Shown: piece by piece, positions 1 to 6,043 of the stretch | Layout: every line of letters starts with the position of its first letter | How positions within the stretch are numbered: position 1 is the stretch's first letter | DNA from: Angelakisella sp. | GTDB lineage: Bacteria; Bacillota; Clostridia; Oscillospirales; Ruminococcaceae | Reading direction: 5' to 3' | Assembly (NCBI GenBank): GCA_022795575.1 | Contig: JAAWGY010000037.1 | Coordinates: forward strand, 1-12,902 | DNA: 12,902 nucleotides | Notes under the pieces: generated by a model | What the model was told of the DNA's origin: nothing | Databases searched by the model: none | The model's input: the letters and a program-made list of their open reading frames with translations, nothing else | Position numbers and translations under genes: made by a program

Positions 1-2
1 GG

Positions 3-56
3 TCCCAAAATGCGCCCGCCTCCAGCGCCTGCGGCGCGCGGCGGGCTGTTTTGGGG
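3..56. repeat. Long imperfect hairpin at left edge
   Basis: CCCAAAA (4-10) pairs with TTTTGGG (49-55), GCCCGCC (14-20) with GGCGGGC (40-46), and GCGCC (25-29) with GGCGC (33-37), separated by small bulges. T-runs lie within the outer arm on either strand, so it could be a bidirectional terminator for a gene left of the window. The sequence to the left is not available, so the function is open. Confidence 0.4.
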
Positions 57-79
57 AGAAAGCGGCTACTCCTAACCCC

Positions 80-167
80 GGCCGCGGTTTGCGCTTCCCT
101 GCCAGGCGGCTACATAACCGCAATAGCCCCCATCCCCACCTAAAAGCCGCCAATAAAAACCGCGGCC
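80..167. repeat. Nested inverted repeats in the intergenic region
   Basis: GGCCGCGGTTT (80-90) is the exact inverse complement of 157-167. Inside it, GGCGGCT (105-111) is the inverse complement of AGCCGCC (145-151). No open reading frame fits. It could be a structured RNA tail or a palindromic intergenic repeat. Only the symmetry is seen. Confidence 0.4.
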
Positions 168-177
168 TGACGGCCTA

Positions 178-222
178 CAACAAAACGGCAGGGCCTGTGC
201 CAAAAACACAAGCCCTGCCGTT
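178..222 (-). terminator. Rho-independent terminator of the MFS gene
   Basis: Arms 184-199 and 207-222 form a 16-bp stem around a 7-nt loop (200-206). The only imperfect position (195/211) is a G.U wobble when read as minus-strand RNA but a C/A mismatch on the plus strand, which indicates the direction. On the minus strand the stem is followed by TTTTGTTGT (185-177, partly in the stem). It lies about 140 nt after the MFS stop codon. Confidence 0.75.
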
Positions 223-245
223 GTAATAGTCGTCCTGGGGCATTT

Positions 246-332
246 CGCCCGCTGCGGCGGGCGACCAGGGCGCTGCCCTGGACCCGCAAGCCTTTGAAAA
301 GGCTTGACCGAAACTTTTAGCGCCCTTCGGGC
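246..332. repeat. Cluster of four consecutive short hairpins
   Basis: CGCCCGC/GCGGGCG (246-252/257-263), CCAGGGC/GCCCTGG (265-271/275-281), CAAGCCTTT/AAAGGCTTG (287-295/298-306) and GCCC/GGGC (322-325/329-332) follow one another with almost no spacer, between the MFS stop and its terminator. Sequences of this style recur as intergenic repeats in gut Clostridia, as I recall. In this window there is one copy, so repeat status cannot be shown. Confidence 0.45.
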
Positions 333-359
333 ATGGTACGGCCACCGTGCGCTGCTCCC

Positions 360-1520
360 CTACGCGCCACAAACACGCACCAGCCGCCGGTGTGCCGCCG
401 CCATCAGCGCCAGCAGCCCCAAAAGGTACACCGGAAAAAGCGCAATCGTCAGCCGGGATGCAACCACCCCAAACAGCGTAGGCATCAAGCAGGTGCCCAC
501 ATACGCGCTGGCCATCTGCACCCCAATAATCGCCTGGGACTTATCCGCCCCAAAGTGGAACGGCGTGGAGTGGATAACGCAGGGGTAGATCGGCGCGCAC
601 CCCAGCCCCACCAGCAGCAACCCCGCCAAAGCCGCCCGCTCCCCCATGGGCAGCAGCACCAGCGCCGCCCCTACCGCAATAATCCCCTGCCCCATCCGGA
701 TCATCTGGCAGTCGCTAAAGCGAATGGTCAAAAAACCGCTCGCCGCCCGCCCCGCCGTAATGCCGATGAAAAAGAGGCTGGCGTAAGCCGCCGCCCGTTC
801 CGCCGGAATGCCCCGGTGCAGGGCAAGGTAGCTGCTGCTCCATAGGATGGCGGTGTTCTCCAGGGCGCAGTAGCAGAAGAAGGTGAGCATCACCGCCTTG
901 GTGCCGGGGATGCGGAGGATCTCCGGAATGGTAAGGGGCCTCCCCCCTTCCTCCTCCGCCCCCGCAGCCTCCCCCCGCCCCCGCCAAAGGGGAAGGCTGG
1001 CAAACAGCATCACCGAAAGGGCAACCTGTAGCAGCGAGATGTACCGGTAGCCCATGGTCCAGCCGCCGCCCCCCGCCATGGCAAAGCCCAGGATGGAGGG
1101 CCCCACCGAGGCCCCCACCCCCCACATACAGTGCAGCCAGCTCATGTGGCGGCTGGCGTAGTGTACCGCCACATAGTTGTTCAGGGCGGCGTCCACGCTC
1201 CCCGCCCCCAAGCCGTAGGGAACCGCCCAAAGGCAGAGCTGCCAGAAGCTCCCGCTTACCGAAAAACCGAAGAGCGCGGCGGCAGTAAGGGCGACGCTGA
1301 AGGCCGTCACCCGCCCGGTGCCCAGCCGCCGGGTGAGCCGGTCGCTCTGTAGGCTGGAGAAGATGGTGCCCCCGGCGATGATCATCGAGATACCCCCCGC
1401 CCAGGAAACCGGCACCCCCAGCTCCGGGTAGATGGCGGGCCAGGCCGAGCCCAGCAGGGAATCCGGCAGGCCAAGGCTTACAAACGCCAGGTAGATAACC
1501 GCTAACAGCAGGGAAAACAT
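360..1520 (-). CDS. MFS transporter (sugar permease-like)
   Basis: The 386-residue protein is almost wholly hydrophobic, with about 12 membrane segments in two halves joined by a charged central loop (the GRGEAAGAEEEGG stretch). The cytoplasmic loop SDRLTRRLGTGR between segments 2 and 3 is the classical MFS motif A region. The stretch around DAALNNYVAVHY and SWLHCMWGVGASVGP resembles the fucose-permease/FucP-like branch. The likely role is proton- or sodium-coupled uptake or export of a small solute; the substrate cannot be told. Start ATG at 1520; the ribosome site GGGAGG lies about 12 nt upstream, somewhat distant. It is a single-gene unit: its own palindromic promoter lies just upstream and a terminator follows. 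The long terminators at 1632-1790 isolate it from the upstream nnr/lipoprotein cluster. Length is typical for the family and no motif disruption is visible. Confidence 0.88.
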   Translation of the reverse strand: MFSLLLAVIYLAFVSLGLPDSLLGSAWPAIYPELGVPVSWAGGISMIIAGGTIFSSLQSDRLTRRLGTGRVTAFSVALTAAALFGFSVSGSFWQLCLWAVPYGLGAGSVDAALNNYVAVHYASRHMSWLHCMWGVGASVGPSILGFAMAGGGGWTMGYRYISLLQVALSVMLFASLPLWRGRGEAAGAEEEGGRPLTIPEILRIPGTKAVMLTFFCYCALENTAILWSSSYLALHRGIPAERAAAYASLFFIGITAGRAASGFLTIRFSDCQMIRMGQGIIAVGAALVLLPMGERAALAGLLLVGLGCAPIYPCVIHSTPFHFGADKSQAIIGVQMASAYVGTCLMPTLFGVVASRLTIALFPVYLLGLLALMAAAHRRLVRVCGA

Positions 1521-1541
1521 TTTGCTCTCATTCCTCCCTTT

Positions 1542-1559
1542 CTGGTATGATTATACCAG
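1542..1559 (-). promoter_or_regulatory. Extended -10 promoter inside an 18-bp palindrome
   Basis: CTGGTATGATTATACCAG has perfect 7-bp arms (1542-1548, 1553-1559). On the minus strand it contains TGGTATAAT, an extended -10 (TATAAT at 1555-1550). No good -35 is seen 17 nt upstream, as is usual for extended -10 promoters. The predicted start is about 20 nt before the MFS start codon. The symmetry over the -10 suggests a repressor operator of the TetR/MarR/GntR type; that is inference. Confidence 0.6.
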
Positions 1560-1631
1560 CAGATCCGGCAAAAGGATAGCGAAATTCAGCGAAAAAAGAC
1601 GGACAAGCTGTCGGATGATGGGAAAAGAGCA

Positions 1632-1670
1632 TCAAACAAGGGGGATTTCCCCCAAAAGGAGAAATCCCCC
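1632..1670 (-). terminator. Second terminator after the lipoprotein gene
   Basis: GGGGGATTTC (1640-1649) pairs over 10 bp with GAAATCCCCC (1661-1670), with an 11-nt loop. Read on the minus strand the stem is followed by CTTGTTTGATG, a moderate U-tract. It lies 120 nt past the lipoprotein stop and marks the end of the long minus-strand cluster. Confidence 0.65.
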
Positions 1671-1742
1671 CGATATCCGGCAGCCTATAAGCTTGTGGCA
1701 ATATCAATTCCCACGCCCCGGTCACTGCCCCTCCCGGCTGCA

Positions 1743-1790
1743 CATCAAAGCAACGGGCCGGAAGGACTGCATCGCCCCCCGGCCCATTGC
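1743..1790 (-). terminator. Stem-loop terminator directly after the lipoprotein stop
   Basis: GCAATGGGCCGG (1790-1779, minus strand) pairs with CCGGCCCGTTGC (1761-1750). One position is a U.G wobble only in minus-strand RNA. The stem is followed by TTTGATG, a weak U-tract. It begins at the base next to the TAG stop at 1793-1791. The tandem arrangement with the hairpin at 1640-1670 gives a double stop. Confidence 0.55.
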
Positions 1791-2339
1791 CTACGGCTCC
1801 TCGTCCAGGAACCGGAAATCTGTAATGGTTGCCTCACCTTCTACAGAGGGTATTACGATTTTCTCCAACGCCATCGTTTCCTTGTCGAAGACCAGCTGGT
1901 AGGTGGTCAACAGGATGCTGCCGCTGGCGGTGACGGTATCCTCCTCTGCCTCCACCGTCAGCTTGCCGGATTTTTCCCCGGTGAGCACCTCCCGCACCAG
2001 CGTCATCAGCGACTGGGTGGGGATGGCGTAGGCCGAAAGGTCCACCTCCATCCCCCGGAAGCGCACCGTCAGCGCCTCCCCTGCCGCCGTTACCGAAAGG
2101 CCGTTTAGCGCCTCCGGGGCGGTAAAGTCCGCCTGTAGGTCCGCCTCCCCGGTTTTGGTCAACTGGAGGGTGGCGGTGGTGCCGCTGTACGCGGCCTCCG
2201 CGGTAAAGGAGTACTCCCGGGCCAGCGTCTGGCGCACCAGCGCGTCATAGTCCACCCCCGGGCCACCCATCCCCCGGCACCCTGCCAGCAGGAGCAGCAG
2301 CGCCGTCAGGGCCGCAAGATATCGGTATCCTTTGCTCAA
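1791..2339 (-). CDS. Secreted lipoprotein, LolA/YdcC-like context
   Basis: The protein is 182 residues from a TTG start at 2339. The signal peptide is S-K-G-Y-R then a leucine-rich core ending in the lipobox LLAGC, with lipidated Cys21. The mature part is mostly beta-strand (repeated T-x-T-x patterns, GEADLQADF, LTVRFRGMEVDLS, TYQLVFDKETMALEKI), like the half-barrel LolA/LppX/YdcC type. It should be anchored to the outer face of the membrane. The TTG overlaps the nnr TGA stop by two bases (TTGA) and is preceded by GGGGGAGAGG at good spacing, so translation is coupled; upstream extension to 2588 would be shadow sequence in nnr. In Bacillus the lipoprotein gene ydcC follows acpS, so position and fold type agree with that family. 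Similarity is judged by eye only, so function is unassigned. Confidence 0.8.
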   Translation of the reverse strand: MSKGYRYLAALTALLLLLAGCRGMGGPGVDYDALVRQTLAREYSFTAEAAYSGTTATLQLTKTGEADLQADFTAPEALNGLSVTAAGEALTVRFRGMEVDLSAYAIPTQSLMTLVREVLTGEKSGKLTVEAEEDTVTASGSILLTTYQLVFDKETMALEKIVIPSVEGEATITDFRFLDEEP

Positions 2340-4006
2340 GCCATCCTCTCCCCCTCTGCTTCCGCTTCCAAAAAGACCCTGCCAAAGTACCCCGGCAGCT
2401 GGGAGGGGAGCATGGCGTCCCGGGAGTGCTCCCCGGCACAGAGCCGCGCCGCCTCCCCGTGGAGCCAAGCCCCCCACAGCGCCGCCTCCTCCGGGGCCAT
2501 CCCCCGGGCCAGCAGCCCCCCGATAATCCCGGTGAGGACATCCCCGCTGCCCCCCTTGGCCAGGCCGTCGCAGCCGGCGAAGCTCCATCGCCGCCTGCCG
2601 TCCGGGCCGGTGACGACCGTGGCCCAGCCCTTCAGGAGCAGGGTGACACCGGCCTCCTTTGCTATAGTATATTCCCGGTCAAAGGGATTATAACCTGTAT
2701 TCACAGCCGGATGATGCGGGCAGGGCAAGGGATTTTTAACGCAGCAGGACGGAAAATGATCTGGCCTGACTGCGTCAGACGGTTGTGAATACAGGTTCTT
2801 CTTTTCCGGCGCCTCGCCGGTTAGCCGGGCATATTCCCCGGGGTGGGGGGTGAGCACCACCGGGCAGGCGGCGCTTTGCAGCAGCGCCAGCGCCTCCCCG
2901 GTGCCGGCCAGGGCGGTGATGGCCCCGGCGTCCACCACCAGCGGCTTGGGCTGGCGGAGCAACGCCTGGAGGATGGCCCGGGTATCCTCCCCCGGCTCCA
3001 TGCCGCAGCCGATGGCGATAGCGTCGGCGCTTTGGGCCGCTTTTTGGATGGCGGCAAGGTTATCCTCCCCGCCGGAGATGCCCCCCTGGGCCTCCTTGTC
3101 CAGCGGCAGGTGGATGGCCTCCGCGCAGTGGCAGGCGGCAATTTTTCCCACCCGGGCGGTGGAGGCCAGCTGAACATACCCCGCCCCGCTGCGGCTGGCC
3201 GCCAGGGTGGCCAGCACCGCCGCCCCGGGGTATTTCTGGAATCCGGCCACCACCAGCAGCCGGCCGTTGCTCCCCTTGTGGCCGGTGTGGCTGCGCCGGG
3301 GGCGGTGCTCCGCCGCCCACCGGCTGTCGATGGCCTCCTCCCAGCCGTCAAAAGCGCCGGCCACCGCCGGTGTCAGGCCGATCTCCCCTAACACCACCTC
3401 CCCGGCGTACTCCCCCGCCCAGTTTACCAGATGGGCGGGCTTTACCGCCCCAAAGGCCACGGTGAGGTCCGCCGGGACACAGCCGCCGTCCCGGCCGGTG
3501 TCCGCCTCCACCCCGCTGGGGAGATCCAGCGCCGCCACCGGCACCCCCGCCCTCTTCCGGCGGCGCGCCGCCTCCAGCACCGGCACCAGGGCCTCCGGCA
3601 CCTCCCCGGCAAAGCTGGTGCCGAAGACGGCGTCGATGACCAGCCCGGGGGCGTCCCGCCCCGCCAGCAGGGCCTGCACCCGGGGGAGCTCCTCTGTCAC
3701 CGCCACCCCCGGGGGGAGCTGGGCAAAGGCGGCGGCGCTCTCCGGGGTGGCGGGCCGGCCACAGAGGAGGGCAACCGTCACCGCCGCCCCGGCTTTGGCC
3801 AGATACCGCGCCGCCACAAAGCCGTCCCCGCCGTTGTTGCCCTTGCCGCAGAGCACCAGCACCCGCCGCCCCTCCACCGGCCACCGCTGCCGGATGGCCC
3901 CGGCGGCGGACCGCCCTGCCGCCTCCATCATTGCCTGATAGCTCACCCCGGTACCGGCCAGCGCCCTTTCCAGCCGCTTCATCCCGGCCGCTGTCACAAA
4001 CCTCAT
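2336..4006 (-). CDS. nnr: Bifunctional NAD(P)HX epimerase/dehydratase, with in-frame insertion
   Basis: This enzyme repairs hydrated NADH and NADPH: the N-terminal domain epimerises R/S-NAD(P)HX and the C-terminal domain dehydrates S-NAD(P)HX using ADP or ATP. The protein is 556 residues from ATG at 4006. Epimerase (about 1-225): GKGNNGGDGF (54-63), DAVFGT (125-130), ALDLPSGVEADTG (159-171). Dehydratase (about 240-556): HKGSNGRLLVVAG (243-255), GCGMEPGEDT (333-342), VVDAGAITAL (357-366), LTPHPGE (385-391), KGGSGDVLTG with the catalytic-type Asp489. Family members are usually 490-520 long. The excess is explained by residues 404-438, encoded by a 106-bp inverted-repeat element at 2692-2797 lying between the PHPGE and K-G motifs. 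The reading frame stays open through it. The start overlaps the acpS stop in ATGA (4003-4006), with GGAGG seven bases upstream. Whether the inserted loop leaves the dehydratase active is unknown. Confidence 0.9.
   Translation of the reverse strand: MRFVTAAGMKRLERALAGTGVSYQAMMEAAGRSAAGAIRQRWPVEGRRVLVLCGKGNNGGDGFVAARYLAKAGAAVTVALLCGRPATPESAAAFAQLPPGVAVTEELPRVQALLAGRDAPGLVIDAVFGTSFAGEVPEALVPVLEAARRRKRAGVPVAALDLPSGVEADTGRDGGCVPADLTVAFGAVKPAHLVNWAGEYAGEVVLGEIGLTPAVAGAFDGWEEAIDSRWAAEHRPRRSHTGHKGSNGRLLVVAGFQKYPGAAVLATLAASRSGAGYVQLASTARVGKIAACHCAEAIHLPLDKEAQGGISGGEDNLAAIQKAAQSADAIAIGCGMEPGEDTRAILQALLRQPKPLVVDAGAITALAGTGEALALLQSAACPVVLTPHPGEYARLTGEAPEKKNLYSQPSDAVRPDHFPSCCVKNPLPCPHHPAVNTGYNPFDREYTIAKEAGVTLLLKGWATVVTGPDGRRRWSFAGCDGLAKGGSGDVLTGIIGGLLARGMAPEEAALWGAWLHGEAARLCAGEHSRDAMLPSQLPGYFGRVFLEAEAEGERMA
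2692..2797 (+). mobile_element. 106-bp MITE-like element inside nnr
   Basis: The ends are a perfect 14-bp inverted repeat, AACCTGTATTCACA (2692-2705) against 2784-2797, extending to 17 of 18 bp. The first 45 bases match 12806-12850 at 41 of 45 positions by hand count, all four differences being transitions, which shows that this is a repeated sequence and not part of the gene. After position 2736 the two copies diverge, and the nnr copy seems to lack the middle part seen at the right edge. An internal hairpin CTGAC-TGC-GTCAG lies at 2766-2778. No transposase is encoded and no clear target duplication is visible at the ends. The net size needed to keep the frame is 108 (106 plus 2), compatible with a 2-bp duplication that has since mutated. 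Confidence 0.82.
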
Positions 4007-4377
4007 CCCTCTGCCTCCTCCCGCCAAGCTACCGCAAAGGCGACGGCGGTATCCCCGGTGTGGCTGATGCTCAGGGTGAGCCGCCACCCCGCCGCCAGCT
4101 CCGCCGCGCTCCCGGTGAGGTGGTAGCCGGGCCGCCCCTGTTCATCGTGGACCACCGACACCTCCCGCAGCTCGAACCCCCGTATCCCGGTGCCCATGGC
4201 CTTGGAAAACGCCTCTTTGGCGGCAAAATGCCCCGCGACGGTCTGGGGGGCCATTCTGCGGCTGGCAAAGTAGTCCTGCTCCTCCTCCGAAAAAAAGCGC
4301 CTTACAAACCCCGGGCGCTCCATCGCCTTGGCGACGCGGCCAATCTCCACCGCGTCCACGCCGTTTGCAATCTCCAT
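4003..4377 (-). CDS. acpS: Holo-[acyl-carrier-protein] synthase
   Basis: AcpS transfers 4'-phosphopantetheine from CoA to the serine of acyl carrier protein, switching on fatty acid synthesis in the cytoplasm. The protein is 124 residues, the normal trimeric AcpS length. The N-terminal GVDAVEIGRV has Mg-binding Asp8, HFAAKEAFSKAMGTG (50-64) has Glu55 and the catalytic helix, and LSISHT (102-107) is the C-terminal signature. Start ATG at 4377, with GGGGGAGGG six bases upstream; the upstream CPBP gene ends one base before it, and nnr starts within its stop codon (ATGA). The tight packing indicates one transcript and coupled translation. No anomalies were seen. Confidence 0.95.
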   Translation of the reverse strand: MEIANGVDAVEIGRVAKAMERPGFVRRFFSEEEQDYFASRRMAPQTVAGHFAAKEAFSKAMGTGIRGFELREVSVVHDEQGRPGYHLTGSAAELAAGWRLTLSISHTGDTAVAFAVAWREEAEG

Positions 4378-4378
4378 A

Positions 4379-5230
4379 TCAGTCCCTCCCCCGTTCCAGC
4401 AGCAGGATGGCGGCGCACACCGCCCCGTAGCCCATTAGGGCAAAGAGGGAGACCTCCACCCCAAAGGGCCCGCCGGTAAACAGCAGCCCGCCCCGGGTGA
4501 TGGTGACAGCCGCCAGCGGCCTGCCCCAGCTCCCCGCCGGGGTGGCCACGTGGAGGATATCGGTGATCATCACCAGGTTCCAGAGGGTGTGGAGCAGGGC
4601 GCTGTTGGCCACCGAGCCCCCCTTCTCCGCCGCCAGGGAGAACATCACCCCCACCAGCGTCCCCCCGGCCAGCAGCAGCGCCGCCCCGGCCAGGGTAAAG
4701 CTGTCCATCCCCGGCAGGTGCAGCGCCGCAAAGAGCACCGAAGGGTACAGGACGGCGGCTTTGGCCCCCCACCGCCGGCGGACCAGCGTCATCAGGTAGC
4801 CCCGGAAGGTCATCTCCTCGGTGATGCCCGCCGCCAGCGCCGCCATCAGCGAGGCAGCAGCCGTCCCTGCCGCCTCCCCCGGGGGAACCGCCCGGACCGA
4901 CACCTCCCCCAAAAGCCCGTGGGCCCCCGCCACAAAGGCGGGGAGGAGCAGGGCGCAGGGCAGCGCCCACCGCCGCAGCGAAAGGCGGATGCCAAAGTCC
5001 GCCATCCGCAGCCTTAGCCGCCGGGTGGTGTACCACCACAGCAGCAGCCAGGGTAGCCCCAGGCTTGCCGCCCCCCGAACGAACCGGTACATCCACCCCG
5101 CCGGCAGCTCCACCCCCCGGAAGAGCAGGTCGCAGGCCAGCGATGCCAGCAGGTTCCCCAGCAGGAAAAGCAGCAGGAAAACCGCCGCCTGCCGGACGGT
5201 CTCCCTTGTAGACGGCCTCCCACCATCCAT
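4379..5230 (-). CDS. CPBP family intramembrane metalloprotease
   Basis: The protein is 283 residues with about eight hydrophobic segments. The CPBP (CAAX protease/bacteriocin-processing, ABI) motifs are all present: EEMTFR with Glu138, Glu139 and Arg143; FAALH with Phe167 and His171; HTLWN with His214 and Asn218. These residues form the glutamate/histidine site in the membrane. Bacterial members act in bacteriocin self-immunity, peptide maturation or envelope protein degradation; no bacteriocin gene is nearby, so a housekeeping membrane-protease role is more likely. Start ATG at 5230, preceded by GGAGGGG six bases upstream. A terminator (5248-5282) ends just 18 nt before the start codon, so expression may depend on read-through. 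It is the first gene of the CPBP-acpS-nnr-lipoprotein block. Confidence 0.9.
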   Translation of the reverse strand: MDGGRPSTRETVRQAAVFLLLFLLGNLLASLACDLLFRGVELPAGWMYRFVRGAASLGLPWLLLWWYTTRRLRLRMADFGIRLSLRRWALPCALLLPAFVAGAHGLLGEVSVRAVPPGEAAGTAAASLMAALAAGITEEMTFRGYLMTLVRRRWGAKAAVLYPSVLFAALHLPGMDSFTLAGAALLLAGGTLVGVMFSLAAEKGGSVANSALLHTLWNLVMITDILHVATPAGSWGRPLAAVTITRGGLLFTGGPFGVEVSLFALMGYGAVCAAILLLERGRD

Positions 5231-5247
5231 TTTGGTCCCCTCCTTCC

Positions 5248-5282
5248 AAAAAACAGGCCCCCGGCCGCAGCACCGGCGGGCC
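5248..5282 (-). terminator. Internal Rho-independent terminator or attenuator
   Basis: On minus-strand RNA GGCCC-G-CCGG (5282-5273) pairs with CCGGGGGCC (5264-5256), 9 bp with one bulged base, with an 8-nt loop. It is followed by TG and then TTTTTT (5253-5248). It sits between a lipoprotein gene and the CPBP gene. The next ribosome site starts only three bases further on. Confidence 0.75.
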
Positions 5283-5313
5283 CGTGTTCAGGCGTCAACC
5301 ACCCCAGGCAGCC

Positions 5314-5349
5314 CTGCGGCAGATCCGTCCGCCAAGCTGTTTGCCGCAG
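5314..5349. repeat. 8-bp inverted repeat after the lipoprotein gene
   Basis: CTGCGGCA (5314-5321) and TGCCGCAG (5342-5349) are exact inverse complements around 20 bases, starting 21 nt after the lipoprotein stop on the minus strand. There is no U-tract. It may protect the upstream mRNA end or be chance in GC-rich DNA. Confidence 0.25.
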
Positions 5350-5370
5350 CCAAGCGATCGGTACAGCTTC

Positions 5371-6024
5371 TCATGGTTCGGGGGTGATCTCCTCCACCTC
5401 CGCCCCCAGCTTCTCCAAAACGCCCCGCAGCTCCTCCAGGCTGTACCGCCCAAAGCTGTCGTTGAGCAGCAGGGTGCCGTTGGCCGATACCGCGCCCCCC
5501 TCCCCCGGGAGGAAGACCACCGCCGCCGGCACCGCCTTCTCGTAAAGGTACAGGTAGATGGTGTTTTCGGTAAGCTCGCTGCTGACAAAGCTTTTGCTGG
5601 CGGAGCAGATGCTGGAGGCCGCAAGCACATCGGCGCCCCCCATGGCGTTGAGCTGGGTGGGTAGGGAGGATATCACCCGGGCGCTCATCACCGCCTTCAG
5701 GCCGTCGGAAAGGGCCTCCTGCCCGTCCGGGTCCATGGCCTCCGCGATTTCCTGTAGGGCGCTCTCCGGCATCCGGATGCGGTACACCGTTTGGGGGGCG
5801 GAAAAGTCCCACTCCCCGGCGCCGGAGAGGAGCTCCGCCATCTCCTGGTCGCCGGTGTAGAGGGAAGTGTAGGGGGTGCTGGCCGCCATCTCCCCCATCA
5901 GGGATACCAGCTCCCGGCCCTGGTCGTAGAGTGTCTTTTCCGGGATTTCCGGCTGTAGGCCGCAGCCCGCCAGCAGCAGGGCCAAAACCAGCAGCAGGGC
6001 CCCCGGCCGCAGCAGCTTGTCCAT
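5371..6024 (-). CDS. Secreted lipoprotein of unknown function
   Basis: The protein is 217 residues with a short basic N-terminus, a leucine-rich core and lipobox LLAGC (lipidated Cys21), so it is exported and anchored outside the membrane. The rest is soluble, alternating helices and strands, with an acidic C-terminus ending ITPEP. It has some resemblance to DUF4358-type Firmicute lipoproteins, but I cannot confirm this by eye. Start ATG at 6024, with AAGGAGAG about ten bases upstream; the longer frame to 6330 is shadow of the neighbouring gene. It lies 19 nt downstream of the SMI1/KNR4-like gene, so it is very probably co-transcribed with it and murD. A strong terminator follows about 90 nt after the stop. 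Confidence 0.8.
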   Translation of the reverse strand: MDKLLRPGALLLVLALLLAGCGLQPEIPEKTLYDQGRELVSLMGEMAASTPYTSLYTGDQEMAELLSGAGEWDFSAPQTVYRIRMPESALQEIAEAMDPDGQEALSDGLKAVMSARVISSLPTQLNAMGGADVLAASSICSASKSFVSSELTENTIYLYLYEKAVPAAVVFLPGEGGAVSANGTLLLNDSFGRYSLEELRGVLEKLGAEVEEITPEP

Positions 6025-6043
6025 TTTGCCAATCTCTCCTTCG

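Noticed and set aside
175..372. 65-residue minus-strand open frame overlapping the hairpin block
   Set aside because: It runs through the terminator and the inverted repeats, has no ribosome site and no protein-like composition. It is a by-product of structured repeat DNA.
1528..1743. 71-residue minus-strand frame over the double terminator and MFS promoter
   Set aside because: It starts with GTG in a terminator region, covers the palindromic promoter and has no recognisable protein features.
2692..2797. Frameshift or pseudogene status for nnr caused by the insertion
   Set aside because: The frame is continuous on both sides of the element and all dehydratase motifs downstream are intact, so it is not a broken gene on sequence evidence.
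2336..4087. Upstream start for nnr at 4087 (583 residues)
   Set aside because: The additional 27 residues lie within acpS and do not look like an Nnr N-terminus. MRFVTAAGM at 4006 has an ATGA overlap and a ribosome site.
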